Assembly (NCBI GenBank): GCA_002483085.1
Contig: DLHF01000036.1
Span: 1-64,000 of the forward strand
Length of the DNA: 64,000 bases
Direction: 5' to 3'
Source of the DNA: Ignavibacteria bacterium UBA7675
GTDB lineage: Bacteria; Bacteroidota; Ignavibacteria; Kapaibacteriales; UB7675
Position numbers and translations under genes: made by a program. Below the pieces are notes generated by a model that worked only from the letters and a program-made list of their open reading frames with translations, was not told where the DNA came from and searched no databases. Below are positions 35,085 through 45,362 of this stretch, piece after piece (position 1 is the first letter of the stretch; every line of letters starts with the position of its first letter).

Positions 35085-35338
35085 TGTGGCACGGGCGTGG
35101 CTCGGCGCACGGATGAATATGTGGCACGGGCGTGGCTCGGCGCACGGTTGGTCGCTGTCGCCGGTCGCATGCACCGCTTCGCGGTTGGCCAAAGGATAGC
35201 CGCCAGAAGCAGCACTGCAATAGCATTGCCGTAGCCGCTCACACTCTCTTTGCAATTCCCGCGCTTGGGGCCGCACTCCACGCGGCGGTTTGTGCAGCGC
35301 GGTGCAGAGGCTAAACGCGAGATCGAAGAAAGAAGCGC
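35085..35338 (-). repeat. Full-length copy of the dispersed intergenic repeat with a duplicated end
   Basis: The orientation is as at 16017. The terminal block TGTGGCACGGGCGTGGCTCG is present twice in tandem with a 35-bp period (35085 and 35120). TGGTCGCTGTCGCCGGTCGC, GCACTCCACGCGGCGGTTTG and GTGCAGCGCGGTGCAGAGGC follow, ending near GAAGCGC. The middle is diverged from the 45041 copy. Confidence 0.75.
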
Positions 35339-35471
35339 ACAGCATTTTTACTGCGATCACTCATAGCATCCTTCCTTGATATTCTCCATCTCGCGCCGTG
35401 GTGAGTACGCGGTGAGTTGCATGTGCGAACTTTGCAGCAGTTCAATTATGATCTGCTTCGGACGGTACAAC

Positions 35472-35675
35472 ATGAATCAACGCGAAACTTTTATACTCAA
35501 GCTCCTGCGGATACGACAGCATCAAGGATGGCACATTTCGTTTTCTCTGCGCAACATCAAATCGGATGAGGCACAAACGTTCGGCTCTGCCGAAGAGCTG
35601 ATGGCATATCTAGCGGATGGCACAGAGAACCAACAAAAGAGCTGGTACAACAGCGACCAGCACAATGACGAATAG
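35472..35675 (+). CDS. Small conserved-looking protein of unknown function
   Basis: This 67-residue protein begins MNQRETFILKLLRIRQHQGW. The pattern of an alternating beta-strand with an aromatic after a basic turn, then SLRNIKSDEAQTFGSAEELMAYLAD, resembles small uncharacterised proteins seen in Firmicutes and Bacteroidota (TFxVRxxYRQNxxWQG ... FRSxLEL). The tail is Asn/Gln-rich. ATG 35472 has no good SD. The position 148 nt before the giant surface protein is the only context. It is real by pattern resemblance only. Confidence 0.5.
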   Translation: MNQRETFILKLLRIRQHQGWHISFSLRNIKSDEAQTFGSAEELMAYLADGTENQQKSWYNSDQHNDE

Positions 35676-35823
35676 AATATGCGCTAATACCCTGCAACGA
35701 AAACAGTAACAACCAACGAACACGCCGCAATGCGGCACTCCAAGGGGTGCGAAGTACCACACCCGGCAGAGTGTTTTTGCCCAATAGCAACAACAGCAAC
35801 ATCTATACAACAATGGAAATGCC

Positions 35824-38800
35824 ATGAAAAAATTCTCTGCTTTACTGCTTGGCTGCCTGCTTCTTTTCGCCGGAATGACCATAGGAGGCACAGCGCAAAC
35901 GATCTCCTCCAACTGGGAAGTGAATGGCTCGGTTCATGTGATATACGCTACCAACAACACGGTCTATGTCGGCGGGGGATTTACGTCTATTCATCCTTCA
36001 ACATCAGCCACGGGCAGGGGTGCAGCGCTGAATATCGCCACGGGCAAAGCCAACACATCGTTTCCGTTTGTAAACGGTGTAATATGGTCGGCCATACCCG
36101 ACGGCGCAGGAGGAGTGTACATAGGCGGATCGTTTACAGAGATAGGCGGAATAGTGCGTAAGGGATTAGCACGTATCAATGCGAATGGAAGCCTGCACGC
36201 ATGGAATCCGGGCCAGACATCTACGATCTACGCAATGGTACGACACGGCGACACGCTGTTTGTCGGCGGAAGTTTTTCCAGCCTTGGCAGCCAACCCCGC
36301 TCTTATCTCGGCGCTATCAGCACCACAACCGGCAGCGTGCTCGCGTGGAATCCTCTGCTCAACGGGCAAGTATTTACATTAGCAGCAACTGGCAATACTC
36401 TTGTGGTAGGAGGTTCTTTTACAACAGCAGGGGGAGTAAGCCGCACGCGGTTAGTAGCTTATGATATGGCAACATGTACAATGGCTACATGGGCACCGAC
36501 AGCCAACAACGACGTTCGGGCTCTGTACACAGTAGGATCAACGCTCTATGCGGGTGGGTACTTTACCAATGTTTCGGGCAGCACGCGCAATTACCTCGCG
36601 CTTATCGACTTGGCAACGGGCAACCTGCTCCCACAAGACTACAACCTGCCTATGTATGGCTATGCTTCGTCTTTTGCATCCAAAGGTGACACACTGTTTA
36701 TCGGCGGAAATTTTAGCGCGATAGGCGGCCAGAACCGCCAACGGCTCGCAGCCGTAAGTACAACAACAAATAGTGTACTGCCTTGGGCGTTGACACCGAG
36801 CAACATCGACGGCCAAGTAGGTGTAATCGCCATCGTAGGTGATACACTCTACGCCGGAGGAAATTTTCAGACCTTCAATGGTGCAGTACACAACTTCATT
36901 GCCTCGGTCGACATCAGCACTGCTACTGCTACAGCATGGCAGCCTAACCTCAACAATACTGTGTACACTATTGCTCCTATCAGCGGTGGTATTTATGCAG
37001 GTGGGATGTTTACTTGCGTGGGGCACTGGCTCCGGCGTTACAGAGCAGCAGCATTCGACGCAACCACCGGAGAGCCAACAAACTGGGACCCGTCGATAAA
37101 CAACGACGTCTTTGCTATGGCTTCTTCTGGCGATACGCTCTACATAGGAGGAACATTTGGATTGGCTGGGGGGCAAGCGCGTAGCAATCTCGTTGCAGTT
37201 ACAGCCACAAGCGGTACACTGCTCTCTTGGAGTCCCAACCCCAACAACGTGGTCTACGCGCTTGCAATTGCAGACAACACACTCTATGCCGGAGGTCTAT
37301 TTACAACAGTTGGCGGACAGCCACACAACAAGCTCGCGGCATTATCTCTTGCTGATGGCTCGGTATTGCCCTGGAATATAGATGCAAATAATAATGTACT
37401 TGCCCTGGCCGCTGGCAATGGCACTGTGTACATAGGCGGCGACTTCACAACAGTAGCTGGGCAAGCACGCAGCCGCGCAGCAGCAATCGAAGCAACCACC
37501 GGAACAGTGACTGCATGGGATCCCAATCCTGCCAACACTGTGCGGAAACTCTCTGCACGTGATTCGACTGTCTATCTCGGCGGCGATTTCTTTTCCATCG
37601 GTGGGCAGGCAATTAGCAGGCTTGCGGCTGTAGATGCTACCATTGGCACACTCCGCTCATGGAACACCAACGCCTCGTCGTATGTGTATAACATAGCAAC
37701 TGACTACCCTACGGTCTACGCAAGCGGCTACTTTGCAAGCATCGGCGGTAAGCCGCGTGCTTACATTGGTGCAGTCGATACAAATGGCGCAGCACTGGCA
37801 TGGCGTGCAGATGCAGATAATGCAATCGAAGCTCTGGCAGTAGCAGGCAATAAAATTTGCGTGGGAGGCAGTTTTACACGTATAGGGAATACGCAGCGAA
37901 ATGGTTTTGCTATGCTCTCGCGGGCTCTGCCAGCCATACAGCTCGGCATTGCGAGCCTCACACCCTCGATGCCAGCAGGACGCCAGCTTATCACTCTTAC
38001 AGTGGAAGCCCGCACTGCCGAGGGCGATCCGATGTCGGTGACACAGGCCACAACTGTTGGTGTATCATTCAGCCATCCCCAGCTTGTGCTTTTTTCGGGT
38101 ACAACGCAGGCTACCATCGCAGCCGACCACCAAAGTGCCACGATTATATTAGCCATAGACAATACAGGACTGACCACCGCAATAACAACACTTACAGTTT
38201 CCGCCCTCAACAGCTCGCTTTCCTCCACGCAGCAGACGCTCTCGATATTGCCTCCTCCCGCCGCCGACCGGCTTGTTGTAAGCAGTATTTCGCCCGCTTT
38301 ACTGCTAAGCGACAGAGAGATAACCATCGCCGTAGAAACGCGCAATCAGGACAATGTCGTCATGCCTGTTACACAAGCTTCTACAGTTTCCATTGCTATC
38401 AGCCATCCCCAACTGGTGCTTATCTCCGGCTCTACACAGGCCACCATCCCGGCAGGCCATTCGTCGACATCCCTTACAATCACTGTACGCAATACCGGCT
38501 CTACAACCGCCTCTGCCGGATTGACAATCGCCGACAATAGTACAAAGCTCATGCCTACAACAGCTACTGCTGCCATCGAACCGCCGTCGTCGCAATTAGT
38601 AGTTGTGGATGCTCCGCCCTATGCAAAGCACAGGCAGCCTTATACGGTTGTAATAGGTGTTAAAAATCCGAACAACATTGTTGTGCCTGTTACTGTCGCT
38701 ACGGTTGTCCACACTCTTTTTTCTCATCCTTCGCTCGTTCTTATCTCTGGCAGTACACAAGCTACTATTGAAGCAGGCACAACACGCGCAGTGCTGAACT

Positions 38801-41800
38801 TCGCCATAGCCAATATATCAGGCGAGACGGTCGTAACATCCTGTACGTTCGCGGCAATGGACGGCAGCTTTGCATCGGCACAACTATCCCTGTCGGTAGA
38901 GCCTGCGGCTACACATCTTGCAATGAGTATTGCGCCTTCTATACCATTTAGCGGACAAACATTTACCGTACAGATAAGCAGCCTGAATAAGAATGGCCTT
39001 GCGATTCCTGTTACATCGGCAACACCTGTAGCTCTGTCCTTTGTACATCCCTCGCTTGCGCTCGCTTGGGGCTCTACTACTGGCATTATCAGCGCGGGAG
39101 CCTCGTCGACAACCCTATCACTTACAGTCTACAACACGGCGGCAAGCACAATAGCCACAATTATTACAGCTTCGACTCCAAACTTCCTTACATCGACAAC
39201 AGCAGAACTTGCCATTGCTCCGGCCCCCACAGGTTTTTCTTTTCCAGCAACTGGCACATGGATACCGAACAGTACTGTGCAGGCAATCACACAATCGGGC
39301 AACACAGTATATCTCGGCGGCGCATTCACATCATTTGTTCACCCGGCATCTGTCACCGGCACGCTTGCATCATTCGATACATTAACGGGCCAATTTGCAC
39401 CGGGATTTCCCAAGGTGAACGGCAACATTTATGCTATTGCACCCGACGGCGAGGGGGGAATGATTATCGGTGGGAGTTTCTCGGAAGTAGGTGGATTGCC
39501 TCGCAACTACATAGCGCGCATCAACGCCGACGGCACAGTACACGCCTGGAACCCATCGGCCAGCAACACAGTAGTTGCGCTGTGTGCCACCAATGGTACA
39601 GTGTACGCAGGCGGTTCTTTTACTACGGTAGGGGGGCAACCACGACAGCGACTTGCGGCTATTAGCATAACATCAGGCACCGTACTACCCTGGAACCCAG
39701 GAGCAAATAATTCTGTAACTGATATCAGAGCCCTCGGCAGTACGCTCTACATAGCAGGCCAATTCTCCATAGTAAACGGCAGCACACGCAGCTATGCGGC
39801 GGCCATCGATGTGGAAACTGCCGCTGTCCTGCCGTGGAATCCTGCCCCGTCCTCATCAGTAGAAGACTTGCTCATCCTCGGAGATACCATCTACGCATGT
39901 GGCAGCTTCGGGTCAATTGGCGGAGCTTCCCGGCAATATCTGGCAGCTCTTGATCCCACCACCGGCAGCGCTCTCGGCTGGAATCCACAACCATCGACCA
40001 CGGTTTACGCACTGATCAGCGACGGAACAACACTATACGCGGGTGGAGCATTTACGACTATGTCCGGGCAACCTCGCGGAGGCCTGGCAGCATTTACAGT
40101 AACAACAGGAACGCTTACTTCTCTGGCGACAGGAATAAGTAATTCTGGCACTATCTACTCTCTTCTGCTTCGCAATAACACACTGTATTCCGGCGGTTCG
40201 TTTACTGTCTTTGGCGGGCAAACGCGCAACAGGCTGGCAGCAATCAATGCGTCGACAGGAGCGCTTGCAGAGTGGAATCCTAATACCAACGACATTGTGC
40301 GTGTAATGAGTCCATTTGGTAGCAGGATTGCAGCAGGCGGAGGATTTACAGGAGCGGGAACATGGGTGTCGAGGCTATACCTCGCAGCAGTTGATGCCAC
40401 AACCGGCGTACTCAGGGACTGGGCTCCTTCCGCAGGAAACATCGTGTACGCACTCGCAGCCTACGACACAACAATTTATGCAGGCGGTGCATTGACAACT
40501 GTCAATAATCAGCCGCGCCTGTATGCAGCAGCACTCCATGCAACAACTGGCGAACTGCTTCCGTGGAACCCTTCGGCAAACAATCAGATTCTATCGCTGG
40601 TAGCAACCGACAGTGCCGTGTACATGGGCGGCTATTTTACATCCATAGGCGGGCAAACACGCAATAGAGCCGCAGCAGTTGATGCAGCCACTGGCAGCCT
40701 TCGCACTTGGAATCCCAACGCATCCAGCACAGTCTTCGCCATCGCCTGCGCGGGCGACAGCATCTTTATAGCAGGAGATTTTACAACCGTCGGTGGGCAG
40801 ACGCGTAGCAGGATTGCAGCCGTCGACACAGAAACAGGCAGCCTTCGCACTTGGAATCCCAGCGCCAATTCGTTGGTGCGCACGCTGTACACAGCAAACA
40901 ACACACTCTATGCGGGTGGAGATTTCTCGATAATCGGCGGGCAATCGCGCAGCAGGCTGGCGATGTTCGACGTAGCGACAGGAGCACTCACACCCCTGAA
41001 TATTGCTATTAACGGCAGCGTGTACACCATCGTGGGTGATGGCGCAGCGCTCTACATCGGTGGGAGTTTCAGCTCGGTAGGTGGGCAATCGCGCAGCAGG
41101 ATTGCAGCCATAGACACTTCAGGCACTACCCTTCCCTGGAATCCGTCGGCGTCGAGCTATGTCTATAGCCTTGCCGCGCACAATGGCACCGTCCACGCAG
41201 GGGGAATTTTTCGCGCTATCGCAGGAACAACGAACGAATACTACGTCGCCTTATCCGGATATGTACCGGCAGCTCGCGTTGTTGTTCGCTCTGTCTCCGC
41301 ATCCACATTAAAAAGCCAACAGTCTACAGCGGTTACTCTCGATCTGCAAACTGCAACAGGGCAGCCAGCAGGAGCAGCACAATCAACCGCGATTGCACTC
41401 CTGATGGACCACCCTGCTCTCTCAATAGCTTCCGGTTCCACACAGGCTACAATCGCGGCTGGTTCCTCTTCGGCAATAGTTACCTTTGCTCTTTCTAACA
41501 ACGGAAATACAACCTGTACTGTAGCAGTAACAGCCTTGTCGACAAATGCACTTCTTACATCTACATCGTTTACATTGTCCGTTCTTCCTCCCGCTGCATC
41601 GCAGCTTCGCGTTGTGCAGGTACAGCCAGCAACGGCAAAGAGCGGCGAAACAATTACGCTATCGGTTGGGGCGTACAACAGCAACAACCTGCCCATGTCT
41701 GTTACAGAAGCAACAGTTGTCGGCCTCACATTCGCACATCCGTCCCTTGCCGTTGTCTCCGGTTCTACGCAGGCTGTTATCGCCGCAGGTGCTTCTACAA

Positions 41801-44800
41801 CTACGATTACAGTAGCTCTGCATAATAATGGCAACAGTGCAGCAACGACGCAGTTTCTCATCTCGTCGCAGGATGCCTCGCTGCTTTCTACACAACAGAA
41901 TATCACTGTACAACCGCCGCCTTCTTCACGCATAGCCATCACATCGGTCGTGCCTGCCTCGCCGGGCAATGCACTGCCGTTTGGCGTTGCAATACAAGCG
42001 CGCAACAGCAACAATTTACCTATGGCGGTAACTCAAGCCACAGTAGTAGGCATCGATTTCTCTCATCCCTCGCTCACTCTGTCTTCCGGCAGTACCCAAG
42101 CAACAATTGCAGCCGGACAAAGTAGCACAACCTTAACACTCGCGCTTTCCAATAGCAGTACAACTGCGGTGTCGACTGTTTTTTCCCTATCAACGCTCAA
42201 CGCTACACTGGTGGGAACAACACAAAGTATTACTGTGCAGGCGTGCGTACCGGTTGCAGTGTCTATCACAGCAACCGGTGCTATAGACATGTGTGCTGGC
42301 AGCAGTGTGCAGCTCACGGCAACAACGAGCGCGTCGTATCTCTGGTCGAATGGCGAGCAAACCCAATCCATTGCAGTCAGCCCATCAGCAAGCGCTGTGT
42401 ACAGCGTTGTGGTTAGCAATGCAATTGGTTGCACAGGCTCTACGAGCATCTCGGTAGTGGTTCATGCTCCTCCGGTCGTAGAAATCACAGCAAATGGCGC
42501 TACAGAATTTTGCAAAGGCAGTGGAGTGACACTGACCGCGAGCACAGGAGCTACCTATCTGTGGTCCGATGGCTCCACAACGCAGTCTATTGCTGTGGCG
42601 CCCATATCTACAACGCTCTATACAGTGACCATCGCCAGCATCTATGGCTGTATGGCGTCGACAAGCCTTACGGTATCGGTGTACAATCCGCTTGTGGCCA
42701 GCATTCTCGCCGGTAGCACCACAACTATCTGTAAAGGTGCAACGGCAATGCTCACTGCAAGTACAGGAGCTACGTATTTATGGTCCAATGGCTCCACGAT
42801 GCAGTCTATTGCTGTGGCGCCCATGTCCACAACGCTCTATACAGTAACTGTCGGTTCGGTACATGGCTGTACAGCTTCGTCCAGCGCGATCATTACCGTC
42901 TACGATCTGCCTGCCCCCGCTCTTACAGGGGCAACAACAGCGTGCCTCTATACAGATGGCCATGTGTACCAAGTACAGGCGGTAACAGGTAGCACATACA
43001 CGTGGTTTGCAAATGGAGGCAATATTACATCAGGACAGGGCACCAACAACATTACCGTCATGTGGACTGCGGTATCTGGAACATCAGTTACTGTAACGCG
43101 CTCCACCGTCGAGGGCTGCTCTTCATCAACCACGCTTCCTGTTACAGTGTATCCGGAACCTGTTGTAACAATCACGCCCACAGGCGCAGTTGAATTTTGC
43201 GAAAATAGTAGTGTAGAGCTCGATGCAGGTGCAGGATACACGTCCTACGTCTGGTCGAACGGCGCTACCACACAGTCTATTCACGTCGCAGCAAGCGGCT
43301 CGTACAGCGTTGTTGTTAGCAATAGCAATGGCTGCACAGCAACTTCGACCTCTATCACCATCACCGTGTATCCACTGCCCATAGCTTCGGTGGCCGCGAG
43401 CAAAACAATGCCAATGTGTGTGTATGATATCGTCGAGCTCAAAGCTGGTACAAGTGCATCCTACCATTGGTCCAATGGTGCGGTCTCGCAGTCGATCTTT
43501 GTTCAGCCCGGCCAGACAACCTCGTACACCGTGACCGTAGCGACTGCACAGGGCTGCACAGCATCAACAACCTTTACAGTAAGCGTCGAGAACACCGCTG
43601 CGCCTATTATCAGCGGAGCAGTATCGGTGTGCCCGGGCACCGCAAACAATATATATCAGACAACAGTATTGCCGGGCTACTCCTACCAGTGGAATGTCGC
43701 GGGTGGCGCAATTACCTCAGGACAGAACACAGGCAGCATAGAAGTAACATGGGGCAGCCAAGGTTCCGGGCTTGTACAGGTACAACGCTCTTCGCCGAAC
43801 TCCTGCGTAACAACGGCGTCTGCCAGCATTTCTATTAGTCCCGGACTCGTGCCTGTCATTACCTCTACAAGCTCCACGACTTTCTGCAAAGGCGGCAGCG
43901 TACTGTTGGATGCCGGTGCAGGATATGCGTGGTATGCGTGGTCGAACGGCGCTACAACCCAGACAATTACTGTCGCTACATCGGGAAGCTATAGCGCAAT
44001 GGTTGGCGATGCAGGTGGCTGCTCGGGAACATCGGCGTCTGTAAGCGTAGTAGTACACAACATACCCACAGCACAAGCAGGACAGGACATCGCCATCTGT
44101 GCATCGCAGAGTGTGCAGTTGCAGGCAACAGGCGGAGTGTCGTACTCGTGGTCGCCCGCTGTGGGATTAGACAATCCGCTGATAGCTACTCCTATAGCGC
44201 AGCCAGCGAGCACAACGCACTATGTAGTAACTGTGAGCAATGCCTTGGGCTGCGAATCGAAAGATACCGTAGTGGTCACAGTCTATCCTGTTAAGCTCGA
44301 TATTACAGCCATACTCGAAGGGGCGTTCAACGGCGTACAGATGAATACGGGTATTGTATCCAATGGCTACCTGCCCCAGAACCAGCCGTTTGGCAATGCT
44401 CCGTTTTACTACAGCGGCCAAGAGAATATCACGGTTGTTCCCGGCACAGTTGTAGACTGGGTGCTGCTCGAATTGCGTTCTGCGGCTGGAGCTTCGTCGG
44501 TAATCGGCAGGCGCGCAGCTCTGCTCCGCAACAATGGCCGTATCGTCGATCTCGATGGCGTAAGCACTGTAGCCGTGCCGCTGACAGGTGTACCCGACAA
44601 CAATGGGTTCTATGTGGTAGTGTACCACCGCAATCACTTGCCCGTGATGAGCTCGCAACGCATTAATACCGACCAAAGCTGTACGGCTTCGCACAACTTT
44701 ACCACTGGCCAAGAACAAGCGTATTCCATATTTGCTGTGCCAATGAAGGAAGTGGCCACAGGTGTGTACGGCATGATAGCTGGCGATGTGCAGCACGACG

Positions 44801-44952
44801 GTGTTGTCAATGCGCCCGACCGCGTGGCAGTACGCAATGCTACAGGCACAACAGGCTATGTAGATACTGATCTCTCGCTCGACAGTATCGTAGGTGCAGC
44901 CGACCGCATAGCAGCACAGAACAATAGATTCCAATTATCACAAGTGCCCTAA
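35824..44952 (+). CDS. Giant modular surface protein with two propeller blocks, PKD/Ig-like repeats and a dockerin-like C-terminus
   Basis: This is a 3042-residue exported protein with a signal peptide (about 1-25). Residues about 27-703 form a propeller-like block of delta-60/DUF5122-type repeats (VYVGGSFT..GG..R..LAA.. in each). Residues 704-1135 hold four Calx-beta-like repeats (SxPQLVLISGSTQATI). Residues 1136-1812 repeat the propeller block and 1813-2138 hold three more beta repeats. Residues 2140-2823 are PKD/Ig-like repeats (FCKGSGVTLTASTGATYLWS). Residues 2824-3042 match the Bacteroidota tail family (LEGAFNGVQMNTG, WVLLELRSA, VYHRNHLPVMS) and end in two dockerin-like Ca-binding loops (DVQHDGVVNAPD, DLSLDSIVGAAD). 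No YPNP-type T9SS domain is seen. It is probably an adhesin or matrix protein. Confidence 0.85.
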   Translation: MKKFSALLLGCLLLFAGMTIGGTAQTISSNWEVNGSVHVIYATNNTVYVGGGFTSIHPSTSATGRGAALNIATGKANTSFPFVNGVIWSAIPDGAGGVYIGGSFTEIGGIVRKGLARINANGSLHAWNPGQTSTIYAMVRHGDTLFVGGSFSSLGSQPRSYLGAISTTTGSVLAWNPLLNGQVFTLAATGNTLVVGGSFTTAGGVSRTRLVAYDMATCTMATWAPTANNDVRALYTVGSTLYAGGYFTNVSGSTRNYLALIDLATGNLLPQDYNLPMYGYASSFASKGDTLFIGGNFSAIGGQNRQRLAAVSTTTNSVLPWALTPSNIDGQVGVIAIVGDTLYAGGNFQTFNGAVHNFIASVDISTATATAWQPNLNNTVYTIAPISGGIYAGGMFTCVGHWLRRYRAAAFDATTGEPTNWDPSINNDVFAMASSGDTLYIGGTFGLAGGQARSNLVAVTATSGTLLSWSPNPNNVVYALAIADNTLYAGGLFTTVGGQPHNKLAALSLADGSVLPWNIDANNNVLALAAGNGTVYIGGDFTTVAGQARSRAAAIEATTGTVTAWDPNPANTVRKLSARDSTVYLGGDFFSIGGQAISRLAAVDATIGTLRSWNTNASSYVYNIATDYPTVYASGYFASIGGKPRAYIGAVDTNGAALAWRADADNAIEALAVAGNKICVGGSFTRIGNTQRNGFAMLSRALPAIQLGIASLTPSMPAGRQLITLTVEARTAEGDPMSVTQATTVGVSFSHPQLVLFSGTTQATIAADHQSATIILAIDNTGLTTAITTLTVSALNSSLSSTQQTLSILPPPAADRLVVSSISPALLLSDREITIAVETRNQDNVVMPVTQASTVSIAISHPQLVLISGSTQATIPAGHSSTSLTITVRNTGSTTASAGLTIADNSTKLMPTTATAAIEPPSSQLVVVDAPPYAKHRQPYTVVIGVKNPNNIVVPVTVATVVHTLFSHPSLVLISGSTQATIEAGTTRAVLNFAIANISGETVVTSCTFAAMDGSFASAQLSLSVEPAATHLAMSIAPSIPFSGQTFTVQISSLNKNGLAIPVTSATPVALSFVHPSLALAWGSTTGIISAGASSTTLSLTVYNTAASTIATIITASTPNFLTSTTAELAIAPAPTGFSFPATGTWIPNSTVQAITQSGNTVYLGGAFTSFVHPASVTGTLASFDTLTGQFAPGFPKVNGNIYAIAPDGEGGMIIGGSFSEVGGLPRNYIARINADGTVHAWNPSASNTVVALCATNGTVYAGGSFTTVGGQPRQRLAAISITSGTVLPWNPGANNSVTDIRALGSTLYIAGQFSIVNGSTRSYAAAIDVETAAVLPWNPAPSSSVEDLLILGDTIYACGSFGSIGGASRQYLAALDPTTGSALGWNPQPSTTVYALISDGTTLYAGGAFTTMSGQPRGGLAAFTVTTGTLTSLATGISNSGTIYSLLLRNNTLYSGGSFTVFGGQTRNRLAAINASTGALAEWNPNTNDIVRVMSPFGSRIAAGGGFTGAGTWVSRLYLAAVDATTGVLRDWAPSAGNIVYALAAYDTTIYAGGALTTVNNQPRLYAAALHATTGELLPWNPSANNQILSLVATDSAVYMGGYFTSIGGQTRNRAAAVDAATGSLRTWNPNASSTVFAIACAGDSIFIAGDFTTVGGQTRSRIAAVDTETGSLRTWNPSANSLVRTLYTANNTLYAGGDFSIIGGQSRSRLAMFDVATGALTPLNIAINGSVYTIVGDGAALYIGGSFSSVGGQSRSRIAAIDTSGTTLPWNPSASSYVYSLAAHNGTVHAGGIFRAIAGTTNEYYVALSGYVPAARVVVRSVSASTLKSQQSTAVTLDLQTATGQPAGAAQSTAIALLMDHPALSIASGSTQATIAAGSSSAIVTFALSNNGNTTCTVAVTALSTNALLTSTSFTLSVLPPAASQLRVVQVQPATAKSGETITLSVGAYNSNNLPMSVTEATVVGLTFAHPSLAVVSGSTQAVIAAGASTTTITVALHNNGNSAATTQFLISSQDASLLSTQQNITVQPPPSSRIAITSVVPASPGNALPFGVAIQARNSNNLPMAVTQATVVGIDFSHPSLTLSSGSTQATIAAGQSSTTLTLALSNSSTTAVSTVFSLSTLNATLVGTTQSITVQACVPVAVSITATGAIDMCAGSSVQLTATTSASYLWSNGEQTQSIAVSPSASAVYSVVVSNAIGCTGSTSISVVVHAPPVVEITANGATEFCKGSGVTLTASTGATYLWSDGSTTQSIAVAPISTTLYTVTIASIYGCMASTSLTVSVYNPLVASILAGSTTTICKGATAMLTASTGATYLWSNGSTMQSIAVAPMSTTLYTVTVGSVHGCTASSSAIITVYDLPAPALTGATTACLYTDGHVYQVQAVTGSTYTWFANGGNITSGQGTNNITVMWTAVSGTSVTVTRSTVEGCSSSTTLPVTVYPEPVVTITPTGAVEFCENSSVELDAGAGYTSYVWSNGATTQSIHVAASGSYSVVVSNSNGCTATSTSITITVYPLPIASVAASKTMPMCVYDIVELKAGTSASYHWSNGAVSQSIFVQPGQTTSYTVTVATAQGCTASTTFTVSVENTAAPIISGAVSVCPGTANNIYQTTVLPGYSYQWNVAGGAITSGQNTGSIEVTWGSQGSGLVQVQRSSPNSCVTTASASISISPGLVPVITSTSSTTFCKGGSVLLDAGAGYAWYAWSNGATTQTITVATSGSYSAMVGDAGGCSGTSASVSVVVHNIPTAQAGQDIAICASQSVQLQATGGVSYSWSPAVGLDNPLIATPIAQPASTTHYVVTVSNALGCESKDTVVVTVYPVKLDITAILEGAFNGVQMNTGIVSNGYLPQNQPFGNAPFYYSGQENITVVPGTVVDWVLLELRSAAGASSVIGRRAALLRNNGRIVDLDGVSTVAVPLTGVPDNNGFYVVVYHRNHLPVMSSQRINTDQSCTASHNFTTGQEQAYSIFAVPMKEVATGVYGMIAGDVQHDGVVNAPDRVAVRNATGTTGYVDTDLSLDSIVGAADRIAAQNNRFQLSQVP

Positions 44953-44975
44953 TGTCAGTCGGATTTTCTCTTCGC

Positions 44976-45004
44976 AAAGGGCTGTCTCATCGAGGCAGCT
45001 CTTT
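44976..45004 (+). terminator. Hairpin after the giant surface protein gene
   Basis: AAAGGGCTGTCTC and GAGGCAGCTCTTT form a 13-bp stem with two G-U pairs and a 3-nt loop. The following T-run is short (CTTTG), so termination would be moderate. It lies 24 nt after the stop. Confidence 0.5.
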
Positions 45005-45040
45005 GCAGCTCTTTGTGTATATGGCCAGCAGAAGCTGTGA

Positions 45041-45256
45041 GCGCTTCGGCCTTCGCTCAGGTTTCCGGCCTCCGCACCGCGCTGCATAGCCGCCGCGTCG
45101 CTGCACGCCCTCCTTCGCTTTTTTTGTTCTCGGCTTTTCTTCCACTTTGCAAGTGCCAGCCGGGCACCACGAGCCGGTCTGTGCAACCGGTGACAGCGAC
45201 CATACGGTAGGACCGTCCCGATAGGGCGGCTCCGCCCCAACGACGCCCGTGCCACA
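45041..45256 (+). repeat. Full-length 216-bp dispersed repeat, copy A
   Basis: It begins GCGCTTCGGCCTTCGCTCAG and ends CGACGCCCGTGCCACA. It is identical to the copy at 49609-49824 except at one base (C at 45150, T at 49718). Flanking sequences differ immediately outside both ends, which defines the boundaries. There are no terminal inverted repeats, no long ORF and no obvious target duplication. The same orientation and near-identity with the other copy bracket the 1352-residue gene. Confidence 0.9.
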
Positions 45257-45298
45257 GAATCTCATGAGAAGCAGCTACGGGCTCATCACCATAACAAA

Positions 45299-45325
45299 GC
45301 GGGCTGCACCAAAGATGCAGCCCGC
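45299..45325 (-). terminator. Rho-independent terminator of the 1352-residue T9SS protein
   Basis: On the minus strand GCGGGCTGCA and TGCAGCCCGC form a perfect 10-bp stem with a 7-nt loop, followed by TTTGTTATG. It lies about 37 nt past the stop codon at 45363. Confidence 0.8.
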
Positions 45326-45362
45326 AGGAAATAGCGCCTACCAAATAGATGGCACGAAAGTG

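Noticed and set aside
35824..42240. The regularly repeated blades in the giant gene as a CRISPR array
   Set aside because: Periodicity is about 150-200 nt, codon-phased and protein-coding, with no uniform spacer or repeat length.
45041..45256. The 216-bp element as a MITE-type insertion sequence derivative
   Set aside because: No terminal inverted repeats or target-site duplications can be found at the defined ends, so a transposase-mobilised MITE is not supported.
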